Positions 8,629-16,813 of a stretch of DNA of 64,000 nt are shown in pieces. Below the pieces are notes generated by a model. That model searched no databases and was not told the origin of the DNA. It saw only the letters and a list, made by a program, of their open reading frames with translations. Both the position numbers and the translations under genes were made by a program. The DNA comes from Paenibacillus rhizosphaerae (lineage in GTDB: Bacteria; Bacillota; Bacilli; Paenibacillales; Paenibacillaceae), in NCBI RefSeq assembly GCF_014192015.1, contig NZ_JACHXJ010000004.1, forward strand, positions 674,395 through 738,394, written 5' to 3'. How positions within the stretch are numbered: position 1 is the first letter of the stretch; every line of letters begins with the position of its first letter.

Positions 8629-8766
8629 GATAAATACCTCCTGTTAATGTTTTTTTGGGTAGAATCAACGCAGGCGGTTGACTCATATGAATAAAGGAAC
8701 GCTTTTGTTGTCCAAAAGAGCCCTTTATCGGCATAAGTATGTAGCATGGAATGTGATTCCATTTCT

Positions 8767-8795
8767 ATTAAACCGTATTTTTTCGATTAAATCAA
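8767..8795 (-). promoter_or_regulatory. Sigma-A-type promoter of sodA
   Basis: On the minus strand TTGATT and TTTAAT are separated by exactly 17 bases, about 140 bases upstream of the sodA start. No obvious operator was seen in the leader. Confidence 0.6.
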
Positions 8796-8829
8796 CATTT
8801 ATGTTTACAAAGTCGAATTAATCCTGAGA

Positions 8830-9237
8830 TGGGCTTGCCGGCTGTATTGGAACGGACTTATCCGCCGCCTTTTTGCCTGTGCGAACCTCAAATGATTCAG
8901 GCGGGCAGAGCCATTCTTTCATCGCGAGAAAAAAACTTTTTGGATTCCGTGAAGACACCCAAAGACGCATTTGTTATCCTTTACCCAAATCCCGAAGGAT
9001 TATGCCGCAAAACCAGTCCATTATATGGCAAATTTACAGATCATAGAATGAAAACGCTTGCTTTAAAGCGCTTCCAAAAGAAAACGCGTGTTTTTTAAAG
9101 TAAACTATGGTTTAATGGATGATAAAGAAGGATTTTCACGGTTTTTGTCGTAATACTATACCTTGGATTAGAGGGTTTTTTTGTTTCCCTGAAAATCCCT
9201 TAATCCTATAAAGCTAACGAAAAGGGAGATTTAAGAC
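8830..9237. other. Intergenic region between sodA and GNAT gene
   Basis: AT-rich sequence without a convincing gene. An 89-residue frame at 8829-9098 has no ribosome binding site and no recognisable motif. The stretch holds a candidate cre box (9048-9062) and probably the promoter of the acetyltransferase gene. Confidence 0.5.
9048..9062 (+). promoter_or_regulatory. Candidate CcpA cre site
   Basis: The sequence ATGAAAACGCTTGCT fits the published degenerate catabolite-response-element pattern WTGNAANCGNWNNCW at every fixed position. It lies about 175 bases upstream of the acetyltransferase start. A single match to a degenerate motif can occur by chance. Confidence 0.35.
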
Positions 9238-9663
9238 ATGCATGTTCGTTCCTTTCAGTTAAGTGATGCGACTCGTGTCAACGAGCTGCTGCAAATCGCG
9301 TTATCCGAAGAATGCTACGAGAATACGATCGAACCTTTCTCCAGGCAGCTCTACTGGGATTCCGACCTGATTATGGTTGCAGAAGAGGATGAACAGATCG
9401 TCGGTGCCCTGATCGGCACGATCGAGCATAACCACGGCTTCTACTATCGTATCGCCATCCATCCGGATTACCGCCGCAAGGGAATTGGCAAGGCACTGGT
9501 CACCATGATGGAAGGCCGGTTCCAGCAGCGTAAAGTCAGCGGAATTATGATTGCAGGAGACGAGCATAACAAGGCCGCGATGCCTCTGTACGAGGCAATG
9601 GGCTACGGGGCCAACAAGGTGCTGCAGGCATTCCAGAAACTCAGCATTGTCGCGCCGCAATAG
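9238..9663 (+). CDS. GNAT-family N-acetyltransferase
   Basis: A 141-residue acetyl-CoA-dependent acyltransferase. The GNAT fold is visible as an N-terminal strand MHVRSFQLSDATRVNEL, a central HGFYYRIAIHPDYRRKGIGKALV containing the acetyl-CoA pyrophosphate loop (R/Q-x-x-G-x-G/A, here RRKGIGKAL, about residues 80-88) and the C-terminal NKAAMPLYEAMGY. The start is fixed by AAAAGGGAGA nine bases upstream. The substrate cannot be inferred. It is followed by its own terminator, so it is a single-gene unit. Confidence 0.88.
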   Translation: MHVRSFQLSDATRVNELLQIALSEECYENTIEPFSRQLYWDSDLIMVAEEDEQIVGALIGTIEHNHGFYYRIAIHPDYRRKGIGKALVTMMEGRFQQRKVSGIMIAGDEHNKAAMPLYEAMGYGANKVLQAFQKLSIVAPQ

Positions 9664-9735
9664 AGATAACGACCCTTTGGTATTATGGAGAAAACGTACA
9701 TCCATATCGCTAATAAGCAATATTTACTATACTTG

Positions 9736-9780
9736 AGCATATCTTCACGGCGTTGCAAAAGGCCCGAAGATATGCTTTTC
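9736..9780 (+). terminator. Rho-independent terminator of the GNAT gene
   Basis: Perfect 11-bp arms AGCATATCTTC / GAAGATATGCT around a 19-base loop, followed by TTTTC. Confidence 0.8.
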
Positions 9781-9818
9781 TGTATATATGGGAATTTGTC
9801 ATAAAAATGAGGTGTAGC

Positions 9819-10424
9819 ATGAATCAAGTCGATCAGCGGGAGCAAGGCCTCCCCGAGCCGGTTCCGGTTACAACGCCCGGAGATCAAGCAGGCAAGCGCG
9901 GCTGGCTGTCCGAATTTTGGGACTGGGCCAAAACACTGGTTATCGCATTTGTCATTATGATGCTGCTGAATTTATTCGTTTTTAATCTGTCCATGGTCCG
10001 CGGGCAGTCGATGCAGCCGACGCTGGTAGAGCAGGAACGGCTGTTTGTCGATAAGATCGTATATGATTTTACCGCACCGAAGCACGGCGAGGTCGTCGTC
10101 CTTCGCGACCCGAGCAACGGCCCGGAGAAAAAGGAATTTCTGGTCAAGCGGATCATCGGCGTGCCGGGCGACACCGTGGAAGTGAAGAACCACAAGCTGT
10201 ACGTGAACGGTAAGGAGCAGAGCGAGCCTTACACCGAGGTGGAAATTCAGGATCCGGATTTCGGCCCGATGAAGCTGGACAAGGATCACTATTTTGTGAT
10301 GGGGGATAACCGGCATGCCGGTGCAAGCCGGGACAGCCGTTCCTTCGGCAGCGTGGAAGCGAGCGCGATCGTAGGGCGGGCCGAATTTATTTTCTGGCCG
10401 ATATCCAAAGCGAGATCGCTGTAA
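9819..10424 (+). CDS. lepB: Signal peptidase I
   Basis: A 201-residue type I signal peptidase that cleaves secretory signal peptides on the outer face of the membrane. One transmembrane helix lies at about 37-57 (AKTLVIAFVIMMLLNLFVF). The catalytic Ser64 is in RGQSMQPTL and the general-base Lys110 in FLVKRIIGVPGD. The conserved YFVMGDNR and FGSVEASAIVGRAEFIFWP boxes are both present. A longer frame starts at 9753, inside the upstream terminator; AATGAGGTG at 9805-9813 supports the ATG at 9819. The next gene begins 45 bases downstream, probably in the same transcript. Confidence 0.95.
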   Translation: MNQVDQREQGLPEPVPVTTPGDQAGKRGWLSEFWDWAKTLVIAFVIMMLLNLFVFNLSMVRGQSMQPTLVEQERLFVDKIVYDFTAPKHGEVVVLRDPSNGPEKKEFLVKRIIGVPGDTVEVKNHKLYVNGKEQSEPYTEVEIQDPDFGPMKLDKDHYFVMGDNRHAGASRDSRSFGSVEASAIVGRAEFIFWPISKARSL

Positions 10425-10469
10425 GGCATTATGGAAAGACTCTTAACGGAAAGGAGGCCGCAAGGAGAA

Positions 10470-12245
10470 ATGACATCAGGTAAACCACAGGCTGCGTACG
10501 CTCCTTCGGCTTCGCCGTGGGAGCAGCTGAAACAGGACATTAAAGAGGCGGCGGCCGGGTTCGGCATTGACGATATCGGTTTTGCTTCGGCCGACCCGTT
10601 TGTCTCTCTGAAATCGATTCTCGAGAACCACCGCAAGCTTGGTTACGAATCCGGCTTTGAAGAGCCGGACCTGGACAAACGCGTCACCCCGGCACTCCCC
10701 GATGCACAGCCCGCCTCCCTCATTGCTATCGCCGTAGCCTATCCATCCAAAATGGAACACAAGCCCAAGCAGGTGCCTGGACAATATCGGGGGATCCTCG
10801 CCCGTTCCGCATGGGGGCGGGATTACCATCAGGTGCTGCGGGACGCGATGGGCAAGCTTGAGGCGTTTATCCGGGAGCGGGTGCCGGGTGCGGTGATGGA
10901 GAGCATGGTGGATACCGGGGCATTGGTGGACCGGGCGGTTTCGGAGCGGGCCGGCATCGGCTTCAGCGCGAAGAACTGCTGCATCATTTCGCCCAAATGG
11001 GGGTCTTGGATCTACCTCGGGGAGATGGTGACCAACATTCCGTTTCCGCCGGATACGCCCGTGACGGAGGACTGCGGTGACTGCACGATGTGCATCGACG
11101 CCTGCCCGACGGGAGCGCTGGTCGGTCCCGGCCAGCTCAATGCGCAGCGGTGCATCTCCTTTTTGACCCAGACCAAGGGCTTTCTGGAGGACGAGGTGAT
11201 GCGCAAGATCGGCAACCGGCTGTATGGATGCGATACCTGCCAGGTCATCTGCCCAAAGAACAAGGGGAAGAACTGGACGCATCATGAATATTTGCTGCCG
11301 GAGCCCGAGAAGGACAAACCGCTGCTGCTGCCTATTTTGGATTTAAGCAACAAGGAGTTCAAGGAGAAGTTTGGGGAAAGCGCGGCCGCCTGGCGCGGAC
11401 GCAAGCCGATTCAGCGTAATGCCGTGATCGCGCTTGGTAACTTTAAGGACAAAACAGCGGTGCCCCGTCTCGGCAGGGTGCTGCTGGAAGACCCAAGACC
11501 GGAACTGCGGGGTGCCGCAGCTTGGTCTCTGGGCCGTATAGGAGGGGAAGAAGCTTTGAATTGGCTGAATAAAGGTCTGGCTTCAGAACAGGACGAAAAG
11601 GTGAGAGACATGATGAACGAAGCGCAGGAGAAGCTTCAGCCCGCTGAAAGCGGACAACCCGCAGATGCCGAAATGGCTGCGGATGATTTTTCTCCCGGTC
11701 TGGGAGGCGATAAGGAAACGGTCTATTATTCGGAGATGATTTCTCCGATCGGCCCACTGACGCTGTGCGCGACGGAGAAAGGGCTATGCCTGATCGAGTT
11801 CGGACCGTTTAACGTCAAGGAGGCGGTTCTCCAGAAATGGTCCCGCACCTGGTGCGGCGGCGGTGATTTTGTACAGGATGACGAGCGTCTGGCAGAGGCG
11901 AAGCGCCAGTTGGGCGAGTACTTTGCCGGGGAACGCAAGACGTTCGACGTACAGCTGGATATGAGGGGAACGCCGTTTCAGCTTCAGGTTTGGAGCTCGC
12001 TTGCCGATATTCCTTATGGAGAGATCCGATCCTACGCAGACATCGCGAATGCGATTGGCAGACCGAAGGCCGTCCGTGCCGTCGGCGGAGCCAACAACAA
12101 AAATCCCGTACCGCTGATCGTCCCTTGTCACCGGGTGATTGGCGCCGACGGCAGTCTCGTAGGATATGGCGGTGGGATGGAGATCAAACGCCATCTCTTG
12201 ACCCTGGAGAACTCCCTGCCCGAACGAAAGGGATGGGCCGATTAA
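10470..12245 (+). CDS. queG: Epoxyqueuosine reductase QueG fused to O6-alkylguanine-DNA alkyltransferase Ogt
   Basis: A 591-residue fusion. Residues about 15-330 are QueG, the cobalamin-dependent enzyme for the last step of queuosine synthesis on tRNA. The probable catalytic Asp148 is in VDTGALVDRAV; eight cluster cysteines are at 202, 205, 208, 212, 228, 254, 257 and 261. HEAT-like repeats (IQRNAVIALGNF, LRGAAAWSLGRIG) follow to about 385. After an acidic linker, residues 415-580 form a complete Ogt/MGMT with the methyl-acceptor Cys553 in PCHRVIGADG. Both active sites look intact and there is no stop or frameshift between them. AAGGAGG at 10451-10457 fixes the start. An internal AAAGGTGAG plus ATG at 11610 (Met381) could give a separate Ogt. 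QueG and Ogt are normally separate proteins. Confidence 0.92.
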   Translation: MTSGKPQAAYAPSASPWEQLKQDIKEAAAGFGIDDIGFASADPFVSLKSILENHRKLGYESGFEEPDLDKRVTPALPDAQPASLIAIAVAYPSKMEHKPKQVPGQYRGILARSAWGRDYHQVLRDAMGKLEAFIRERVPGAVMESMVDTGALVDRAVSERAGIGFSAKNCCIISPKWGSWIYLGEMVTNIPFPPDTPVTEDCGDCTMCIDACPTGALVGPGQLNAQRCISFLTQTKGFLEDEVMRKIGNRLYGCDTCQVICPKNKGKNWTHHEYLLPEPEKDKPLLLPILDLSNKEFKEKFGESAAAWRGRKPIQRNAVIALGNFKDKTAVPRLGRVLLEDPRPELRGAAAWSLGRIGGEEALNWLNKGLASEQDEKVRDMMNEAQEKLQPAESGQPADAEMAADDFSPGLGGDKETVYYSEMISPIGPLTLCATEKGLCLIEFGPFNVKEAVLQKWSRTWCGGGDFVQDDERLAEAKRQLGEYFAGERKTFDVQLDMRGTPFQLQVWSSLADIPYGEIRSYADIANAIGRPKAVRAVGGANNKNPVPLIVPCHRVIGADGSLVGYGGGMEIKRHLLTLENSLPERKGWAD

Positions 12246-12267
12246 GTAACCAATCGGGGGAACGTTC

Positions 12268-13302
12268 ATGAGGTATGTAGGCATTGAAAGTGTGGAGCCC
12301 GGTCAATTTTTGGGGAAAACCATCTATTCCGGGAATGGGACGGTACTGCTGTCGGCGGGAGTCCAGCTTACCGTTTATATGATCAGTACGCTGAACCGAA
12401 TCGGGGTCACGATGCTCTACATCCAGGATCCGCTGTATGCGGACGTGGAGACGGAGGACATTCTGAGCGAGGCAACCAAACAGGGCCTGATTCAGGAGAT
12501 GAGCGACGCTTTTGAGGCGGTGCGGTCGGGCAAGGAATGGAACACCCAGCTGATCGGCGCCAGCGTAGACCATCTTCTCGAGGACGTGATGAACAACAAG
12601 GAGCTGCTCGTGCAGCTTACGGATGTCCGGACCGCAGACAACGGCCATTATGTGCACGCGATGAATGTATGCCTGTTGTCCACGGTGATGGGCGTCAATA
12701 TGGGCCTGAATTATCAGCAGGTCAAAGAGCTCGCTACGGGCGCCCTGCTGCATGATATCGGCAAGAACGGCATGCGGGAGGGAGACGAGCTGTTCCCGGA
12801 TTCCAAGAGCCACCACACCTGGCGCGGGTTCGAGAAGCTGAAGAACAAAAGGGAGTTCGGCCTGCTGATCGCCCAAGTCGCCCTTCAGCATCATGAGCGG
12901 GTAGACGGCTTGGGCGTTCCCCGGGGACTGACCGGAGACGAGATTCATTTGTATGCCAAAATCGTCGCCGCTGCGGACGCTTATGACCGGATGATTCATC
13001 CGCTGAAGCCTTCGGGCCGGAGACTGATGCCTCATGAAGCCTGCGAGCAAATGATGGCCATGTCGGAAAAGCAGCTCGACCACGGCGTGCTGGTCCAGTT
13101 TACGAGGATGGTGTCGATCTATCCGAACGGGACGGCCGTCAAACTGTCGAACAAGGAGACGGGGCTTGTGGTCCGTCAGCACCGGGGGCTGCCGGGACGT
13201 CCGGTCGTCCGGATCGTGCGCGGAGAAGCGGGTCATTTGGATATTAAAGAGCTGGATTTGGCGCAGGAAACGACTGTATTTATCGAGGCCGTATTGGCCT
13301 AG
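12268..13302 (+). CDS. HD-GYP-type domain protein (GYP replaced by GVP)
   Basis: A 344-residue protein with the HD-GYP fold of cyclic-di-GMP phosphodiesterases. The metal-binding residues are visible: His130, His162-Asp163 in LLHDIGK, and His208-His209-Glu210 in LQHHERVDGLG. The signature that is normally HHExxDGxGYP reads HHERVDGLGVP here, so the tyrosine is Val217. The N-terminal about 90 residues (VEPGQFLGKTIYSGNGTVLLSAG) are typical of Bacillales HD-GYP proteins without a receiver domain. The start follows GGGGG at 12256-12260. It lies 22 bases after queG-ogt and may be in the same operon. Cyclic-di-GMP hydrolysis is likely but not certain because of the substitution. Confidence 0.85.
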   Translation: MRYVGIESVEPGQFLGKTIYSGNGTVLLSAGVQLTVYMISTLNRIGVTMLYIQDPLYADVETEDILSEATKQGLIQEMSDAFEAVRSGKEWNTQLIGASVDHLLEDVMNNKELLVQLTDVRTADNGHYVHAMNVCLLSTVMGVNMGLNYQQVKELATGALLHDIGKNGMREGDELFPDSKSHHTWRGFEKLKNKREFGLLIAQVALQHHERVDGLGVPRGLTGDEIHLYAKIVAAADAYDRMIHPLKPSGRRLMPHEACEQMMAMSEKQLDHGVLVQFTRMVSIYPNGTAVKLSNKETGLVVRQHRGLPGRPVVRIVRGEAGHLDIKELDLAQETTVFIEAVLA

Positions 13303-13398
13303 AATTCATTTGCGAGCCGCATTTGGACATGCTATGATAGGTTCGTGCTGCTCAGGCATGCGCAAGGAATCGATTTATACTTATAGGGGTGGCGGAAT

Positions 13399-13647
13399 AT
13401 GCAATATGTAATTCCAATTATTACGCTGATCGTCGGCTTGGTCGGCGGGTTTTTTATCGGCGTGTATTATCTGCGCAAGCAAATGGAAAAAATGCAGAAT
13501 GACCCGCAAATGCTTCAAAAGATGGCCAAGCAAATGGGTTACAACCTGAACGGGCGCCAGATGCAGAAGGCGCAGCAGATGATGAAAAATCAGCAGTTTT
13601 CCGGCAAGAAGGGCCCGGCACAAGGTCAAGGCCGCAAAAAGAAATAA
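13399..13647 (+). CDS. YneF-family (UPF0154) small membrane protein
   Basis: An 82-residue protein with one N-terminal transmembrane helix (IPIITLIVGLVGGFFIGVYYL), followed by a basic, Gln/Met-rich cytoplasmic part with the conserved NDPQMLQKMAKQMGYNLNGRQMQKAQQMM and a Lys-rich end. That matches the YneF/UPF0154 family of Firmicutes, whose function is unknown. Length and architecture are normal. It lies between the HD-GYP gene and folE. Confidence 0.85.
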   Translation: MQYVIPIITLIVGLVGGFFIGVYYLRKQMEKMQNDPQMLQKMAKQMGYNLNGRQMQKAQQMMKNQQFSGKKGPAQGQGRKKK

Positions 13648-13704
13648 TCCCCTCGGCATAGAACGTCTACAGAGAAGCAGGGGGTAGCGATAGGAGGAAG
13701 TGCT

Positions 13705-14298
13705 GTGGCTGGCGTTAAAGATTACGTAAACACGCGGGTTGGTGAAAACCGCGAGAAGATCGAGTACCATATCGAGCAAATTTTGAAGCTGATCGGTGAA
13801 AATCCCGAGCGGGAAGGGCTTCTTGAGACACCCGCCCGCGTAACCCGGATGTACGAGGAAATTTTCGCCGGATATGAGGTAGACCCGCGTGATGTGCTGG
13901 GCGTGACCTTTGACGAAAATCATGAGGAACTGGTGATCGTCAAGGATATCGTGTATTACAGCCAATGCGAGCATCATATGGCGCCGTTTTTCGGCAAGGT
14001 CCATATCGGCTACATTCCGAGCGGGAAAATTGCCGGACTCAGCAAGTTGGCCCGGTTGGTCGAGGCGGTCACCCGCCGTCTGCAGGTGCAGGAGCGAATT
14101 ACGTCCCAAATCGCCGACATTATGGTCGATGTGCTGCAGCCGCATGGCGTAATGGTCGTCGTGGAAGGCGAGCATCTGTGCATGTGTTCGCGGGGCGTGA
14201 AGAAGCCTGGCAGCAAGACGGTGACCTCCGGCGTACGCGGCATTTTCCGCGAAGACCCGGCGTCGAGAGCGGAGTTTCTGTCTTTGATCAAAAACTAA
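13705..14298 (+). CDS. folE: GTP cyclohydrolase I
   Basis: A 197-residue enzyme that converts GTP to dihydroneopterin triphosphate, the first step of folate (and queuosine precursor) synthesis. The zinc ligands are Cys88 and His91 in SQCEHHMAPF and Cys159 in GEHLCMCSRG. KPGSKTVTSGVRGIF is the conserved C-terminal part. The start is GTG at 13705 with AGGAGGA eight bases upstream. Since GTP cyclohydrolase I also feeds queuosine synthesis, its closeness to queG may be meaningful, but it could be chance. Confidence 0.97.
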   Translation: MAGVKDYVNTRVGENREKIEYHIEQILKLIGENPEREGLLETPARVTRMYEEIFAGYEVDPRDVLGVTFDENHEELVIVKDIVYYSQCEHHMAPFFGKVHIGYIPSGKIAGLSKLARLVEAVTRRLQVQERITSQIADIMVDVLQPHGVMVVVEGEHLCMCSRGVKKPGSKTVTSGVRGIFREDPASRAEFLSLIKN

Positions 14299-14310
14299 GT
14301 CGGAAATATA

Positions 14311-14349
14311 AAAAGAGGGCATGCCCGGAAGGGGGCGTGCCCTCTTTTA
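14311..14349 (+). terminator. Rho-independent terminator of folE
   Basis: Arms AAAAGAGGGCATGCCC and GGGCGTGCCCTCTTTT with a short loop; one G-T pair. It ends folE. Confidence 0.9.
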
Positions 14350-14373
14350 TTTGTGCGGCTATTTTTTGAAGAT

Positions 14374-14414
14374 TATAGAATTTATAAATTTCAGCGAAGC
14401 TGAACCATTCTATA
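14374..14414. repeat. Nested inverted repeat
   Basis: Outer arms TATAGAAT / ATTCTATA enclose a second perfect inverted repeat TTCAGC-GAA-GCTGAA. It lies between folE and the 3' end of the minus-strand hydrolase. It has no T-run for either strand, so it is not a clear terminator; it may be an RNA 3'-end stabiliser or a small repetitive element. Confidence 0.5.
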
Positions 14415-14434
14415 AATCGCAAGAAAAACTTCAG

Positions 14435-15499
14435 CTAATCGCGGTCTGTCTTCTTTGAAGGTACGTCGATAGACGTTTTTCTTATCATAGGGTCATTATC
14501 GATATCCTTCTGCTCAGCCAGCTTGATATTGCCAAGGAAGGTGGACACCCGGCGCAAATATTCACGCGAGTATTCGCGGAAGATCAGCTCGTGGTGGCTG
14601 CCTTTCACGATCCAGACGTCCGAATATGGGTTGGTCTGGTTGGCGGCGAGCTTCTCTGCGATCGGATACGGCGCCTTCTCGTCCTCCGTCCCGTGGATAA
14701 AGAAGATCGGGAAGGGATAATCCTCTTTTTTGACCTGCTGGTATGGAATCTGGTTCAGGCTCGTGCCGTTCAGCACAGGGAAGAGCAGCTGCAAAATTTC
14801 CAGCGACGGATGCCGCGGCAGGTCGATCTGATTTTTGATGTTATGGTACAGCGTATCCGGCTCGAGCAGGAAGGTGCTGTCGAGAATCATGGCGTCGACA
14901 TCCTTGGTCTGCAGGCCGGCCTGAAGGGCGGTGCCGGCGCCCATTGAAAAGCCCCATACCACAATCTGCTTGGCCCCGCGCTGCTTGGCCAGATCGATGG
15001 CCCCCAGCAGCTGCTGGGCCTCCACCTTGCCGCCCGTCGCGACGGCTTTGCTGTTCTGGGAGGCGAAACCGTAATCAAACATAATGACGTTAAAATTTAA
15101 GCGGTGGGCGAAATGCGCCAAATCGTACATCGGGATCCAGGTTTCCTCCCGGTTGGCGCCGTACCCGTGACTGAACACGATCGTCTTGGTTGAGCCTGCT
15201 GCGGGAATGTACCAGCCCTGCATCATCCGGCTGCCGTCATGGGCCGGAAAGGTGATGTCCTCGTATTGCATGGTCTTGGCCTGCATCGGATTGGAGTACA
15301 GGGGTGCGACCGTCGGATTGGACAATACCCAGGCAATGTAGGCGTGCAGTGCAATGAAACAGAACAGCAGGAAAAATACAACGGACAAGAGCAGTGCGAC
15401 CAGAATATGCTTAAAGCGAATCATTCGCGTAGATAACGGTAATGGTGTATCGGGCAGGGGGCGGGGAAGATGTACGTCGTTACGGGATGTCATGTTCAT
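14435..15499 (-). CDS. Membrane-anchored alpha/beta hydrolase
   Basis: A 354-residue protein with an N-terminal transmembrane helix (about 31-58, HILVALLLSVVFFLLFCFIA) and an extracytoplasmic alpha/beta-hydrolase domain. The likely triad is Ser185 in the nucleophile elbow GFSMGAG, Asp273 in HGTEDEKAPY, and His302 or His303 in KGSHHELI. The oxyanion-hole region is IVFSHGYGANREE. The family resembles the BAAT/FrsA-like or YqkD-type hydrolases of Bacilli; the substrate is unknown. AAGGAGGGG precedes the ATG at 15499. It is divergent from the IclR regulator. Confidence 0.85.
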   Translation of the reverse strand: MNMTSRNDVHLPRPLPDTPLPLSTRMIRFKHILVALLLSVVFFLLFCFIALHAYIAWVLSNPTVAPLYSNPMQAKTMQYEDITFPAHDGSRMMQGWYIPAAGSTKTIVFSHGYGANREETWIPMYDLAHFAHRLNFNVIMFDYGFASQNSKAVATGGKVEAQQLLGAIDLAKQRGAKQIVVWGFSMGAGTALQAGLQTKDVDAMILDSTFLLEPDTLYHNIKNQIDLPRHPSLEILQLLFPVLNGTSLNQIPYQQVKKEDYPFPIFFIHGTEDEKAPYPIAEKLAANQTNPYSDVWIVKGSHHELIFREYSREYLRRVSTFLGNIKLAEQKDIDNDPMIRKTSIDVPSKKTDRD

Positions 15500-15837
15500 G
15501 CGTGCCCCTCCTTATAAAATACTTTACTATATTAAGTTTAACTTCCGGACTCTTTTTAAGAAACATATAAAATTTTACTCTATATCCTATGCAAGCCTAA
15601 GGCCAAAGTCAATCCAGGGCGGACAATTGTTAGACAATTGTAATAGTGAGCCGCCCCATGGTTCACCTGCCGACTACCTTTGTCCTCCTGATGCGGACAT
15701 ACACATCGGGCGCCACAGCGGCATGAACCGAACAAGCGGATGGGCACCTGGTGATGAGCGAGTACAGCGATGCCGAACATTCGCCTTAACAGCATACGTA
15801 TTGGCGTCCTCCTGCGAGATGATCAGCGAAGAAAATA
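15500..15837. other. Divergent intergenic region, left part
   Basis: Promoter region of the minus-strand hydrolase plus non-coding sequence. A 166-residue frame at 15354-15854 lacks an RBS, motifs and protein-like composition. No other feature is recognised. Confidence 0.4.
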
Positions 15838-15866
15838 TAGACTTTATCCGGTGAATTTCTTATAAT
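15838..15866 (+). promoter_or_regulatory. Promoter of the IclR-family gene
   Basis: TAGACT, 17 bases, then a consensus TATAAT. The expected transcription start near 15873 lies directly in front of the palindrome at 15878-15896. Confidence 0.6.
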
Positions 15867-15877
15867 TTATGTAACCA

Positions 15878-15896
15878 TGTTTCATGTGGTGAAACA
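15878..15896. promoter_or_regulatory. Palindromic operator TGTTTCA-N5-TGAAACA (iclR-type gene)
   Basis: A perfect 19-bp palindrome (extended by one A/T pair on each side) just downstream of the -10 box, where a bound repressor would block transcription. The same palindrome stands in the aconitase leader at 26982-27000. Autoregulation by the IclR protein is inference. Confidence 0.6.
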
Positions 15897-15915
15897 TTTG
15901 AGGGGCGGGATCGGA

Positions 15916-16659
15916 ATGGAAGACCGCAAATTAACGGTTCGTGCCGTTGAACGGGCACTGGATATATTGATGTGTTTTACGCAGAACAGTGAACTGGGAC
16001 TGACGGAAATCGCCGGAATGATCGGACTGCACAAGAGCACCGTCCACCGGCTGATGACGACCCTGGAGGAGAAGGCTTTCGTCGTCCGCGATGCGGCGAC
16101 GGAGAAATACCGGCTCGGCATGAAAGTGTGGGAGCTGTCCACGCATTTGTCGCAGAGCGACGATCCGGCGGTGCTGCTGCTGCCGGCGATGGAGCGGCTG
16201 CGCGACCGGCTGGGTGAGACGGTCAGCCTGTACCTGCGGGACGGGAAGGACCGTCTGCGGATTCAGGCGGTACAGAGCAACCAGGCCATCCGGAGGGTGG
16301 CACAGGTCGGGGCACGCCTGCCGCTTACGGTGGGAGCGTCGAGCAAGGTGCTGGTGGCGTTTGCCGCGCCCGCCGATCAGGAGGAGCTCCTGAGCGATCC
16401 AGATTGGGCGGAGCTGGTGAAGGGCGGCAGCTATGTGCGGCAGCTGCAGGACATCCGCGAGCGGGGCTATGCGACGAGCATCGAGGAGCGCGAGCCCGGC
16501 GCAGCCGCGGTGGCGGTGCCGATCGTGAACCGGAACGGACGCGTCGCCGCCGCCCTGTCCGTGTCCGGCCCGGTGAGCCGGCTGTCAAGCGAAACGCTGA
16601 ATGAATTCGCTCCCGTGCTGATCGAAGCGGCAAGGGAAATGGGGCTGATGATTCCGTAG
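15916..16659 (+). CDS. IclR-family transcriptional regulator
   Basis: A 247-residue regulator. The N-terminal winged helix-turn-helix is VERALDILMCFTQ, LTEIAGMIGLHKSTVHRLMTTLEEK (about residues 30-55). The C-terminal effector domain contains IQAVQS, ARLPLTVGASSKVLVAFA and GYATSIEEREPGAAAVAVPI, typical for IclR sensors of small organic acids. A frame from 15877 exists but the operator palindrome would then be coding; GGGGCGGGA at 15902-15910 supports the ATG at 15916. It has no obvious catabolic neighbour. The downstream palindrome in the acnA leader hints that it acts elsewhere in the window. Confidence 0.93.
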   Translation: MEDRKLTVRAVERALDILMCFTQNSELGLTEIAGMIGLHKSTVHRLMTTLEEKAFVVRDAATEKYRLGMKVWELSTHLSQSDDPAVLLLPAMERLRDRLGETVSLYLRDGKDRLRIQAVQSNQAIRRVAQVGARLPLTVGASSKVLVAFAAPADQEELLSDPDWAELVKGGSYVRQLQDIRERGYATSIEEREPGAAAVAVPIVNRNGRVAAALSVSGPVSRLSSETLNEFAPVLIEAAREMGLMIP

Positions 16660-16736
16660 TTCGGCGGGAAGCCCAATGTGGTTGTTACCGGAAGAACTGA
16701 ATCTAGAAACACACGGTCTGCATCATAGTCAGACAG

Positions 16737-16778
16737 AAAAGCCCGTCATGCCGGTGATCCGGTATGGCGGGCTTTTTT
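16737..16778. terminator. Bidirectional terminator between iclR-type gene and S9 peptidase
   Basis: Arms AAAAGCCCGTCATGCCGG and CCGGTATGGCGGGCTTTT around a four-base loop (two non-Watson-Crick pairs), then TT on the plus strand and AAAA at the other side. Confidence 0.85.
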
Positions 16779-16813
16779 ATATCATAGAGATTATTAATTA
16801 GAAATCAGGGGAA

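Noticed and set aside
8829..9098. 89-codon frame between sodA and the GNAT gene
   Set aside because: No ribosome binding site, no domain and biased composition; the region reads as regulatory spacer.
15354..15854. 166-codon plus-strand frame before the IclR gene
   Set aside because: It starts inside the minus-strand hydrolase gene, has no RBS and overlaps promoter sequence.
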